A stretch of 6,747 bases of DNA from Deltaproteobacteria bacterium (GTDB lineage: Bacteria > Myxococcota_A > UBA796 > UBA2385). Positions 1 to 6,744 of this stretch are shown here, in pieces. The DNA lies in assembly GCA_003694325.1 (NCBI GenBank), contig RFKJ01000380.1, positions 1-6,747 of the forward strand, written 5' to 3'. A program made the position numbers and the translations under genes. How positions within the stretch are numbered: the first letter of the stretch is position 1; each line of letters opens with the position of its first letter. The notes beneath the pieces are model-generated. The model made no database searches. It had not been told where the DNA came from and saw only the letters and a list, made by a program, of their open reading frames with translations.

Positions 1-34
1 ACGGTCCGCCTCTCCGTTCCCTGACCTCTCGACT

Positions 35-38
35 GGAG
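35..38 (+). promoter_or_regulatory. Ribosome binding site of the HEAT-repeat gene
   Basis: GGAG lies five bases before the ATG at 44 and fixes that start. It also shows that this genome uses Shine-Dalgarno initiation, which helps in judging the start of the lipoprotein gene on the other strand. No convincing -35/-10 pair is visible in the 43 bases before the gene, so its promoter is probably outside the window or it is read from an upstream gene. Confidence 0.6.
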
Positions 39-43
39 ACCCC

Positions 44-1318
44 ATGCCCTACGACCACCAGGCGCCCCCCGAGACCGAGGATCCACGGGCCGCCCTCGGC
101 GACCGGAGCATCCACGTCCGCTGCGCCGCCGCGCGGGACCTGTCCCGGGTCGGCACCCCCGATGACATCCTCCTGTTGCTGGACCGGGCCCAGAACGACC
201 CGTCTCCGGCGGTGCGGCTGGGTGCCGCCGGCGCCGCCGCCGACATCCTCTCCCGCTACCGGGTCGGCCCCCGGGCCGGGGAGCTGGACACCGCGACCCG
301 CCAGTCGTTGTTCGACTCCTTCCAGGGCATCGACCCCAACATCAATGCCGGGTTGTTCTCGCTGCTGGCCTGCATCGGCCTGCCGGTGGGATTCCGGCGC
401 ATCGCCGCCGGGTTGCGCGATCCCCGGGTGGACGTGCGCCTGGGGGCCGCCATCGGCCTGCTGCGGCTGTGCCAGTCGGCCTCGGTCGCCGAGGACGAGG
501 AACTGGAGGCGGCGGTGGTCGACCTCCTGCGCGACCGGAGGCTGAAGCCGGATGCGGCCGCCGAGGTCGCCATGGTCGCCGCCCGGGTGGGCTATCGGTC
601 GGCCGCCCCGGTCATCGCCTCCCTGGCCCTGGAGGGGGCCCACGCCGACCAGGTGGACCGGGCGCTGGAGCTGCTGCGCAGCTACGAGGAGCCGCTTCGG
701 GGCGCGTTCTTCACCGACGGGCGCGACGCCGGCGAGGTGAACCCCGAGCCGTCCATGCCGTCGGGGTTCGCGGTGTTTTCGGCGTCGGGGGCCCTGATGG
801 GGGACGGCGACGATCCCGCGAACTGGAGCTACCTGGACGGCGTCCTGCCGGGCGGCATCCGCCGGATGTTCATCCGCCGGGTCGGCGATGCCGAGCCGTC
901 GGCGGCCTTCCAGCTCGAGGGCCGCACCTGGTATGCCGCCACCGTGGAGCAGGTCTGCGATGCCGCCCGGACCATCGCCCGCCCCGACGAGCTGCAATGG
1001 GAGGCCCTGGAGGCCGAGTCCCCGCTGGAGGAGCACGCCCCGTCGCTTTTCGCGGACCTGCTGCCCGACGACGCCACCGGGGATCTGCTCCGCGGGCTGC
1101 TGCTCGCTCGCGCCGGGCGCCTCGACGCGGCCGTGGAGGCCTTCGACGCCTGCCTGCAGCGGCCCAGGAAGGTGCCCAAGGACGCGGGCTTCTACGCCGG
1201 GCAGGCGCTGTGGGCGGCCGGACGGGTCGAGGACGGCCGCCGGGCGCTCCAGGGCTTCCTCCAGAAGGCCCGCAAGAAGGACCCGCGTCGCGCAGTCGCC
1301 GAGGCCCGGCTCCGCTGA
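44..1318 (+). CDS. HEAT-repeat protein with C-terminal TPR-like region
   Basis: This 424-residue protein has no signal peptide or membrane segment and is probably cytoplasmic. The N-terminal half is an alpha-helical solenoid. HEAT-like units are visible at about residues 13-49, 52-72 and 124-142 (the D-P-x-V-x-V-R-L-G-A-A pattern is clearest at 127-136, with a second VRLGAA at 57-62), and further helices continue to about residue 215. Residues 220-310 are a mixed, Gly/Pro-containing region I do not recognise. Residues 346-410 form paired helices (LLRGLLLARAGRLDAAVEAF, then an AGQALWAAGRVEDGRRAL-type helix) typical of a TPR hairpin, followed by a basic KARKKDPRR tail. HEAT and TPR solenoids are protein-interaction scaffolds, so a binding role is inferred and no catalytic motif is seen. 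The ATG start is supported by GGAG five bases upstream. It converges on the lipoprotein pair and need not be functionally linked to it. Confidence 0.87.
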   Translation: MPYDHQAPPETEDPRAALGDRSIHVRCAAARDLSRVGTPDDILLLLDRAQNDPSPAVRLGAAGAAADILSRYRVGPRAGELDTATRQSLFDSFQGIDPNINAGLFSLLACIGLPVGFRRIAAGLRDPRVDVRLGAAIGLLRLCQSASVAEDEELEAAVVDLLRDRRLKPDAAAEVAMVAARVGYRSAAPVIASLALEGAHADQVDRALELLRSYEEPLRGAFFTDGRDAGEVNPEPSMPSGFAVFSASGALMGDGDDPANWSYLDGVLPGGIRRMFIRRVGDAEPSAAFQLEGRTWYAATVEQVCDAARTIARPDELQWEALEAESPLEEHAPSLFADLLPDDATGDLLRGLLLARAGRLDAAVEAFDACLQRPRKVPKDAGFYAGQALWAAGRVEDGRRALQGFLQKARKKDPRRAVAEARLR

Positions 1319-1355
1319 CCCCTACCGCCGGGGCGGGGGAGCCGTCGGCGGGCAA

Positions 1356-1381
1356 CCGGAGGCCGCCCTGGGGGCCTCCGG
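1356..1381. terminator. Hairpin between convergent genes, possible bidirectional terminator
   Basis: A perfect 9-bp inverted repeat (CCGGAGGCC / GGCCTCCGG) flanks an 8-base loop. It starts 38 bases after the stop of the HEAT-repeat gene. On the other strand it begins three bases after the TAG stop (1385-1387) of the lipoprotein gene. The position between two convergent stops suggests a shared transcription end. No T-run follows the stem on either strand, so it is not a classic intrinsic terminator; it may act as an mRNA 3'-end stabiliser or depend on Rho. Confidence 0.5.
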
Positions 1382-1384
1382 CGC

Positions 1385-3286
1385 CTACTCCCAGACGACC
1401 TCGATCGCCCAGGACTGCAGGCGCATCCGGACGGCGAGGTCGTTTCCGGTGAGCGGCACCAGGGCGTAGGTGCGGCGGTCGAGCTGGTCCCAGCCCCCGC
1501 CGGTGGCCCCGACCTCGTCCTGGAAGATCGTCAGCTCCCCCGGGGCGTCGAAGGGCGTGTCGCTGGTCTTGGCGTTGGGGATCGCGTCCATGCGGAGGAT
1601 CCCCTCCTCGGTCGAGAACTGGAACTGGTCGCCGTCGGTGGACGGGTCGGGGCCGGCGAGGATGAGGATCGAGAAGCCGCCATTGTCGGAGGTGTAGCGC
1701 TCGTCTTCGTAGGCCCGGCCCTGCTGCTCGCCGGAGACGCTGCCCTCGACGATCCAGTTGCCCTCCACCCCGTCGTAGGTGAGGGTCCAGGTCTCGCTGC
1801 GCATCAGGCCGCCGCAGGGGCTGGTGGTGATCTGGCGCCCGGTGCTCTCGTCCACCTGCAGGCCCGGGCTGCTGGCGGCCCCCCGGTCGGTGAACCGGAT
1901 GTCCTCGACCCCGTTCTTGGTGGTGGCCCGGGCCCCGTCGATGGTGGTGACCAGGCACCCGGTGGCGGCATCCATCATCAGCACCGATCCATCGAAGGTG
2001 GTCATGGCCACCACCTTCGCCTCGTCGCGCACCCCCCACGGGGTCAGGGTCTGGACCTCGATGGGATCGGGAGCGGCATCCAGCGAGATCACCGCGGTGT
2101 GCAGGTCGATGCCCGCGGCATCGACGTCGTCGAAGGGGTTGACGTCGATCCACTCCCCCGTCTCCAGGTCGTAGACATCGACCCGGTTGAGACCGGCCGG
2201 GGCCACGAACAACCGCTCGTACTCGCCGATGTCGGGACTGTCGCCGGCCTGCCAGGCCAGGGCCGCCACCGGGGCCGCGGCGTCGATGGTGGCGACTACG
2301 GTGCCCTGCCCGGTGTCCAGGTCCAGGTCCAGCTCGTGGACCCGGGGCAGCCAGGCGTCGGCCACGAACAGGGTCCGGGTGCTGCCCTCGATCGCCCCGG
2401 GCTCCAGGCGCCAGGGCTGGGTGCCGAGGCCCAGGTCGACCCGGTCCAGCTCGCTGCCGGTGACCAGGTCCCACAGCACCACCGCGCCAGCCTCGGTGAC
2501 CTCGTCCCACACCCCGACGGCGGCGAGGTCGGTGCCGGGGAGGCGGGTGATGCACAGCGGGCGGGCGCCGAGGTCGTGCTCGACGATGCCCGTGTCCACC
2601 GAGAAGCTGAACCGGTCGCCGGGCGTGGCGCTGCCGGTGATCGTCAGCGAGATCTCGCCGTTGTCCGAGATGTAGGGCTCGCCGGTGTGGGCCCGCTTCG
2701 ACTGCTTGCCCGAGCGGCTGCCGGTGACCCACCACTGCTCCCCGTCGAAGTCCAGCACCCAGTCCTCGGTGGTGGCCCAGCCGGTGCGGGGGGCGAGGTC
2801 CTCGATGGTGGCGTGGTCGCCGGAGGCATCGTTGTCGGCGAACAGCGGCTCGGTGGCCGACGGGGTGGCGACCACGGGCGCCCCGTCCATGTCCAGGATG
2901 TAGGGCGCCTCCACCAGGACGCCGTGCCGCAGGTCGACCACCATGGTCGATACCTGCGTCTCCGAGGGTGCCCAGGCGATGAGCTGGCCGAGCTGACGCT
3001 CGTCGCCGGTGGCGATGCCCCGCGGCCAGAGGAAGGGGGCCGCCGCGAGGTCGGACAGCGGCGTGGCGTGCTTGAGGTCCAGCGGGGTGATCCGCCCGCT
3101 GCGCACGTTGGCGATGAAGCCGACCGGCTCGTTGAACGGGCCGCCGTCGTCAGGGGACAGCACCGTCGCGTAGGTCGGACCGTCGAACAGGTAGGGACCC
3201 GGCTTGTCGACGCCACAGGCCGCCAGGCCGCCCGCCAGGACCAGCAGGAGGATGCGTCGCGGGCCGGTCACCGGTTGGTGATCCAC
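1385..3286 (-). CDS. Beta-propeller lipoprotein with two embedded SDNG modules
   Basis: This 633-residue exported protein is of unknown function. The N-terminus has a twin-Arg n-region (R10-R11), a short hydrophobic stretch and a good lipobox, L-A-A-C, with Cys24. The +2 residue is Gly, not Asp, which by the enterobacterial rule favours the outer membrane. The mature part is built of short propeller strands ending in VxDLxTG-type turns, for example at about residues 266-285, 303-335, 355-382 and 422-450 (VLMMDAATGCLV). Two modules interrupt the blades at about 150-237 and 467-567; they share W-x-L-x-x-DG, G-S-x-S-G, Y-x-SDNG and GD-x-F-x-FS. Cys444 and Cys491 flank the lead of the second module and could form a disulfide. 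The GTG at 3286 is preferred because GAGG lies seven bases upstream. A second GTG at 3271 overlaps the upstream stop as GTGA and would put the lipobox Cys at position 19. The gene is co-transcribed with the larger upstream lipoprotein gene. A binding or structural surface role is inferred. Confidence 0.85.
   Translation of the reverse strand: MDHQPVTGPRRILLLVLAGGLAACGVDKPGPYLFDGPTYATVLSPDDGGPFNEPVGFIANVRSGRITPLDLKHATPLSDLAAAPFLWPRGIATGDERQLGQLIAWAPSETQVSTMVVDLRHGVLVEAPYILDMDGAPVVATPSATEPLFADNDASGDHATIEDLAPRTGWATTEDWVLDFDGEQWWVTGSRSGKQSKRAHTGEPYISDNGEISLTITGSATPGDRFSFSVDTGIVEHDLGARPLCITRLPGTDLAAVGVWDEVTEAGAVVLWDLVTGSELDRVDLGLGTQPWRLEPGAIEGSTRTLFVADAWLPRVHELDLDLDTGQGTVVATIDAAAPVAALAWQAGDSPDIGEYERLFVAPAGLNRVDVYDLETGEWIDVNPFDDVDAAGIDLHTAVISLDAAPDPIEVQTLTPWGVRDEAKVVAMTTFDGSVLMMDAATGCLVTTIDGARATTKNGVEDIRFTDRGAASSPGLQVDESTGRQITTSPCGGLMRSETWTLTYDGVEGNWIVEGSVSGEQQGRAYEDERYTSDNGGFSILILAGPDPSTDGDQFQFSTEEGILRMDAIPNAKTSDTPFDAPGELTIFQDEVGATGGGWDQLDRRTYALVPLTGNDLAVRMRLQSWAIEVVWE
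1592..1888 (-). repeat. SDNG module, copy 2 (protein-level repeat)
   Basis: This covers residues about 467-565 of the smaller lipoprotein. Matching landmarks are W500-x-L502, D505-G506, W511-I-V, G515-S-x-S-G519, Y531-T-S-D-N-G536, G552-D-x-F-x-F-S558 and G562. From the first Trp to the last Gly the length is 63 residues, against 58 in copy 1; the differences fall in loops after the DG and before the GD. The lead differs (RFTDRGAASSPG) and is longer, and it includes Cys491, which has no partner in copy 1. Confidence 0.7.
2579..2836 (-). repeat. SDNG module, copy 1 (protein-level repeat)
   Basis: This covers residues about 151-236 of the smaller lipoprotein. Landmarks in order: an acidic lead D151-N-D-x-S-G, W176-x-L178, D181-G182, W185-W-V, G189-S-x-S-G, Y205-I-S-D-N-G210, G223-D-x-F-x-F-S229 and a closing G233. 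The spacing of these landmarks is nearly the same as in copy 2 of the same protein. The composition is beta-rich, and the module sits between propeller blades. I do not recognise it as a named domain. The lead resembles an acidic Ca-binding loop, but that is only a resemblance. Confidence 0.7.
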
Positions 3287-6200
3287 GTCAGGACCTCGAG
3301 GTAGGTGGGGCTGTCCTCGTCGACATCGAGGACGCCGAGGGTCGACTCGGCGACGCCGTCTTCGCTGACCTCGCCGTTGTAGTTGCCGAACACCAGGAAT
3401 CGGTCGTCGGGGGAGAGGGCCATGGCGAAGGGGTTCTCGCCCACCAGCATGACCTCGTCGGTGAGGGTGCCGTAGGGCCCCAGGTCCAGGTCGACGACGC
3501 CGATGCTGTTGGCGTTGAAGTTGGTCACGAACAGCCGCCGACCGTCGGGGTGCAGCAGGATGCGGCCCACGCCGACGCTTCCCTGGGTGTCCACGCCCTC
3601 GTCCCGCTGGGACCCCCGCGGTGCGGTGACCCAGCCGATGGTGTCGTCGTAGAGCACCTCGCCGAAGGCGCGGTCCTCCAGGTCGGAGATGTCCACCTCC
3701 CAGACGGCGTCGGGCGAATCGTTGATCGCCAGCAACCGGTCGCTGCCCGGCACCGGCAGCACCTGGCGGAAGCCGGCGGCGCCGCTGGCGTTGCGGGCGG
3801 CGATGACGGCCTCGATGTCCAGGTAGTTGAGGTCGGCGGATCCGTCGGGGAGGGGGCTGTCGTCGCGGATGTCGATGACGAAGATGTAGGGGCGGTTCTT
3901 GCTGACCACGTACAGGAAGCCGCGCTCGGAGTCGATGGCCAGGGAGGCCACGCCCACCGCGGTGACGTTGGACTCGCCGACGGTGGCGTCCAGCGGGATC
4001 CAGAGCTGGTCGGGGTCGCCGCGCTGGGTCTGGAATGTCAGGGTGTCGCCCGTGGTCGGCCGCCGCCAGATGCGGTGCAGGGCATCGGGGGCCAGTCCCG
4101 TGGCTCGCCCGACGCGATCCACGCCCTCCTTGCGGCCGGCGTACCAGATCTGCCAGGTGTTGTCGGTGCCGCCGAGGGCCGCCGCGTCGTCGGGAGACAG
4201 CACGACCGGGCGAAGCACGCCGTCGGGGTGGAACAGGTCGTTGCCGGTCCGGATCACCGCCCGCTTGTCCCCGGTGATGGGGTCCTCGAACCGGACGAAG
4301 TCGTCGTCGAGGGAGGCGCGGGTGGCATAGCCGACGGCCCAGGCGTCCCCGTCGAACCCGGCGTACCAGAGCTGCCAGGAGCCGTCGTCGGCCTGCATGG
4401 CGAAGGGGTCGCGGACTCCCGAGTCGTCCCACTCGCCGGGGCTGCCGGTCGTGAAGCTGTAGCCGGCGGTGCCGCCGTCTCGGGTCCAGGTCATGCCCTG
4501 GTCGGTGCTGACGGCCTCGCCGATCCGCCAGGTCTCGCCGTCGCTGCCGCTGTAGAACAGCCGCCAGGAGCCGTCGTCCTGGATGACCACGCTGCCGGGG
4601 ACCAGCTCGACGCTGTCCCAGTCGGTGCCGCCAACGAGCACCTCGCCGGTCCGGGTCCAGGACAGGCCATCGGTGCTGGTGGCCCGGGCGATGGTGGTGA
4701 CCTCGCCCTGGCGCGCGGCGTACAGCATGACGTAGCCGTCGGCCGTCGCCACCACGGTGGGGTGGGTGACGCCGTGATCTTCGTAGGATTCCGTGCCGAC
4801 CAGGGCGGTCGTGCTGTCGACCGTGACGTTGCCGAGGCCGTCCACGGTGCCGGTCCCGATGGCCGGGGTGCCCCCCTCGTCCGTCAGGGTGAACCAGGCC
4901 CGGCCGGTTGCCGGATCCACGCTGTCGACGGTGATCCCGTTCGCCGACGCGGCCCCGGCCGTGTCGGTGCCGGCGTGGTAGCCCGACACCACCCCGAACA
5001 GAAAGCCCAGGCTGTCCATGGACACCGTCGTGCCGCTGTCGACCTGGCCGACCAGCTCGCCGGTGCTCTCGCGGTTCAGCCGGAACTGGCTCTGGATGGC
5101 CGCCTGCACGGCGGGTCCGGGCGGGCCGTCGTCGGCGGTGCCGTCCAGGGCCAGGGTCACCCCGGTCTCCGTCCAGGTCCGCCCGTCGGGGCTGGTGGCC
5201 TCGGCGACCACCCAGCCGGTGCCGTCGTCGCGGGCGTACCACATGCGGGTCATCCCCGGCTCGAAGGCGACGACCGGCGCGGCCACGTCCACCCCGGGGA
5301 CCTCGAACAGCGGCTCGGGATCGCTGGTCCAGGTGTCGAGGTCGGTGCTCACGGCGTGGCCGATGGTCCAGCGTTCTCCGTCGAAGGCCCCGTAGGCCAT
5401 CCGGTACAGGCCGATCTCGGAGTCGTACCACACCGTCGGATCGTCGACGCCCCCCAGCTCGTGGTCCCAGGTCGGAACGATCACCGGGTCGCCGGTTCGG
5501 CTGAACAGCAGCCCGTCGCTGGAGGTGGCCCGCCCGATCTGGGAGATCGCCCCCTCGCTGCCGTCGGTGGCCCCGTAGAACATGGCGATGTCGTCGGGGC
5601 CGTAGACGACCTCGGGCCCGTGTACCACGGCGTCCCACTCGTCGCCCTCGGAGGCGGACAGCGCCGGCGTGGTCTGCACCGCCCAGGCCGCCAGGGCGGA
5701 GTCCGACAGCGCCACGTAGACGCCGCCGTTGTCCGAGAAGTACATCGCCAGGACGTCCCCCATGTCGAGCAGCGCCGGGTCGGCGATGGCGTCGATGGCG
5801 ATGGCGGCGTCGTCGGGGCTCAGCTCCGTGCCGAGGTTGCTGTCGGTGTAGGTGCCGCCCCCGGTGGTGGTGGTGCGGCGCAGCCCGGCTTCCTCGGGCA
5901 GCCACACCCGCCAGGTTCCGTCCACCCAGGTCAGGGTGAAGTCCTCGTCGGGGACGAGGGTGGTGTCGGCCAGCTCCAGGGTGGTCATCTCGCCCGTCGA
6001 GCCGCTGCCGTCGCGGTCGTCGAGGGACCCCTCGGTCAGGACCTGCTCCGGCCACGGCAGGACGACGTCCACCGGGTCGCCGGTCACGTCGAGGATCGAC
6101 ACCGAGTGGCTGGTGCGGTTGACCACGAAGGCCCGCCCGCTGGCCTCGTCGACGGCGACGTCCACCGGGTCGGAACCCACCGTCACGGTGCTGCCGCCGT

Positions 6201-6744
6201 CGGGCCCGGCGTCGGCCAGCGCCGGCCGGGTCGGGTCGGTGATGTCGACGAGCCACACCTCGTCCGGCCAGGCCCGGGTCCGGGCCTCGTCGGACTCCCG
6301 GGAGGCGACGAGCGCCAGGTCGCCCTGCCCGTCGCTGTTCTTGTCCCACACGTCGAAGCCGCCGGCGAAGCTCGGCAGGTCCACCGCCTCGGCCCCGAGG
6401 TCGCCGATGACGTTGCGCCCCTGCCCCAGGTCGACGGCCGACCAGGGGATGGCCAGCATCGACCCGCCAGTGAAGGTGCCGAGGTGGTTGGCGTTGGTCA
6501 CCAGCAGCACCGGATCGCCGCCGTTGTCGACGAAGGACAGGGCGGCGGGTCCCGCCAGGCAGGTGCCGATGCCCACCTGGCCGTAGGTGTAGGTGCCATC
6601 GGGGTAGATCGCGCAGTCACCGAGGTCCGGCAACGGCTGGCTGCGGGTGCAGCCGGTCCCGGCCGCCAGGACCATCAGGCCCAGGGGGGGCAGGTGTCGG
6701 ACCGCGGACACGAAGCGAGGGGGGAAGGACACGGGCACGGGCAC
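3268..6744 (-). CDS. Large mosaic beta-propeller lipoprotein (YVTN-like plus GH43-like blades)
   Basis: This protein has at least 1158 residues, and no function is recognised. A signal peptide with hydrophobic core at residues 20-31 ends at Cys32; the sequence before it (G-T-G-C) has Gly at -3 instead of the usual Leu, so lipidation is likely but not certain. Residues 60-230 are YVTN-like blades (VDVAVDEASGRAFVVN, then SVSILDVTGD), and 925-1158 carry matching blades (RLFVTNFNANSIGVVDLD; MALSPDDRFLVFGNYN). About 690 residues separate these halves: one SDNG-type module (241-343) and seven GH43/GH32-style repeats of the form W-x-(L/M)-W/F-Y-x-G-x-x-G-x-x-W-x-(I/V)-G-x-A-x-S-x-D (about 370-895), themselves split at 531-655. 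Residues 134-142 (DKNSDGQGD) match a DxNxDGxxD calcium loop as in FG-GAP repeats. Cys44 and Cys62 may pair. The GTG at 6744 is the first in the window, but the frame is open to the window edge, so the true start could lie upstream. It is the first gene of the pair with 1385-3286. Confidence 0.85.
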   Translation of the reverse strand: MPVPVSFPPRFVSAVRHLPPLGLMVLAAGTGCTRSQPLPDLGDCAIYPDGTYTYGQVGIGTCLAGPAALSFVDNGGDPVLLVTNANHLGTFTGGSMLAIPWSAVDLGQGRNVIGDLGAEAVDLPSFAGGFDVWDKNSDGQGDLALVASRESDEARTRAWPDEVWLVDITDPTRPALADAGPDGGSTVTVGSDPVDVAVDEASGRAFVVNRTSHSVSILDVTGDPVDVVLPWPEQVLTEGSLDDRDGSGSTGEMTTLELADTTLVPDEDFTLTWVDGTWRVWLPEEAGLRRTTTTGGGTYTDSNLGTELSPDDAAIAIDAIADPALLDMGDVLAMYFSDNGGVYVALSDSALAAWAVQTTPALSASEGDEWDAVVHGPEVVYGPDDIAMFYGATDGSEGAISQIGRATSSDGLLFSRTGDPVIVPTWDHELGGVDDPTVWYDSEIGLYRMAYGAFDGERWTIGHAVSTDLDTWTSDPEPLFEVPGVDVAAPVVAFEPGMTRMWYARDDGTGWVVAEATSPDGRTWTETGVTLALDGTADDGPPGPAVQAAIQSQFRLNRESTGELVGQVDSGTTVSMDSLGFLFGVVSGYHAGTDTAGAASANGITVDSVDPATGRAWFTLTDEGGTPAIGTGTVDGLGNVTVDSTTALVGTESYEDHGVTHPTVVATADGYVMLYAARQGEVTTIARATSTDGLSWTRTGEVLVGGTDWDSVELVPGSVVIQDDGSWRLFYSGSDGETWRIGEAVSTDQGMTWTRDGGTAGYSFTTGSPGEWDDSGVRDPFAMQADDGSWQLWYAGFDGDAWAVGYATRASLDDDFVRFEDPITGDKRAVIRTGNDLFHPDGVLRPVVLSPDDAAALGGTDNTWQIWYAGRKEGVDRVGRATGLAPDALHRIWRRPTTGDTLTFQTQRGDPDQLWIPLDATVGESNVTAVGVASLAIDSERGFLYVVSKNRPYIFVIDIRDDSPLPDGSADLNYLDIEAVIAARNASGAAGFRQVLPVPGSDRLLAINDSPDAVWEVDISDLEDRAFGEVLYDDTIGWVTAPRGSQRDEGVDTQGSVGVGRILLHPDGRRLFVTNFNANSIGVVDLDLGPYGTLTDEVMLVGENPFAMALSPDDRFLVFGNYNGEVSEDGVAESTLGVLDVDEDSPTYLEVLTWITNR
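3294..3297 (-). promoter_or_regulatory. Ribosome binding site inside the end of the upstream gene
   Basis: GAGG on the - strand stands seven bases before the GTG at 3286-3284. It lies within the last codons of the 3268-6744 gene (Glu-Val-Leu near its C-terminus). It favours 3286 over the alternative GTG at 3271-3269, which has no clear Shine-Dalgarno sequence but overlaps the upstream TGA by GTGA and could start by re-initiation. Because the motif is also coding sequence, chance cannot be excluded. Confidence 0.4.
4060..5637 (-). other. Seven GH43/GH32-like propeller blade repeats
   Basis: This covers residues about 370-895 of the large lipoprotein. The core G/A-x-A-T/V motif recurs at residues 404, 462, 514, 686, 742, 805 and 879. 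Each follows an aromatic strand (MFYGATDG, MAYGAFDG, MWYARDDG, MLYAARQG, LFYSGSDG, LWYAGFDG, IWYAGRKEG), and most precede a S-x-D-x-x-x-W-T turn. This is the style of the GH43/GH32/GH130 propeller superfamily. D-P pairs at 435-436 and 779-780 recall the blade-starting Asp of such enzymes, but a full catalytic Asp/Asp/Glu set cannot be assigned. A carbohydrate-binding or purely structural role is as likely as catalysis. Confidence 0.6.
4780..5154 (-). other. Unassigned segment splitting the GH43-like blades
   Basis: This covers residues about 531-655 of the large lipoprotein. It lies between the third and fourth blade repeats and lacks the WYAG/GxA pattern seen on both sides. It is rich in Gly, Thr, Val and Asp, with an amphipathic helix-like start (PAVQAAIQSQFRLNRESTG) followed by predicted strands such as GFLFGVVSGYH, ITVDSVDPATGRAWFTL and VDGLGNVTVDS. 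It could be an inserted small beta domain. No family is recognised. Confidence 0.45.
5716..6024 (-). repeat. SDNG-type module, diverged copy 3
   Basis: This covers residues about 241-343 of the large lipoprotein. Landmarks follow the order of the two copies in the neighbouring gene: acidic lead L-D-D-R-D-G-S-G, D268-F269-x-L271, D275-G276, W278-R-V, G-G-x-Y299, S302-N303-x-G305, I-x-I, and G329-D330 followed by Y335-F-S337. The loop before the GD is longer and contains LSPDD. The literal S337-D-N-G falls at the end, aligned with the closing S-x-x-x-G of the other copies, so that tetrapeptide match is not positional. Homology is inferred from the ordered pattern. Confidence 0.5.

Noticed and set aside
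870..2735. 621-codon - strand open frame spanning the convergent gap
   Set aside because: It crosses both real genes out of frame and is Arg/Pro/Gly-rich low-complexity sequence.
2099..3304. 401-codon open frame on the + strand
   Set aside because: It lies antisense to the lipoprotein gene and gives repetitive Val/Gly/Asp/Arg text without domain features, as expected when the opposite strand has strong G/C third positions.
4060..5637. Active GH43 glycosidase
   Set aside because: The blade pattern fits the superfamily, but seven repeats, an internal insert and no assignable Asp/Asp/Glu catalytic set mean an enzyme call would be unsupported.
3287..6349. Long open frame on the - strand continuing upstream of the smaller lipoprotein (total 1654 codons from 6349)
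   Set aside because: It overlaps the 3268-6744 gene out of frame and translates to Arg/Gly/Pro-rich low-complexity sequence, typical of a high-GC shadow frame. Only the part from 3286 down has a signal peptide and propeller pattern.
5852..6586. 244-codon open frame on the + strand
   Set aside because: It is antisense to the N-terminal part of the large lipoprotein and Ser/Pro/Arg-rich with no recognisable motif or ribosome binding site.
1385..6744. Tat export of the lipoproteins because of Arg-Arg in the smaller one
   Set aside because: The Arg pair at residues 10-11 lacks the S/T-R-R-x-F-L-K context, and the larger protein has no twin Arg before its hydrophobic core; Sec export is the simpler reading.
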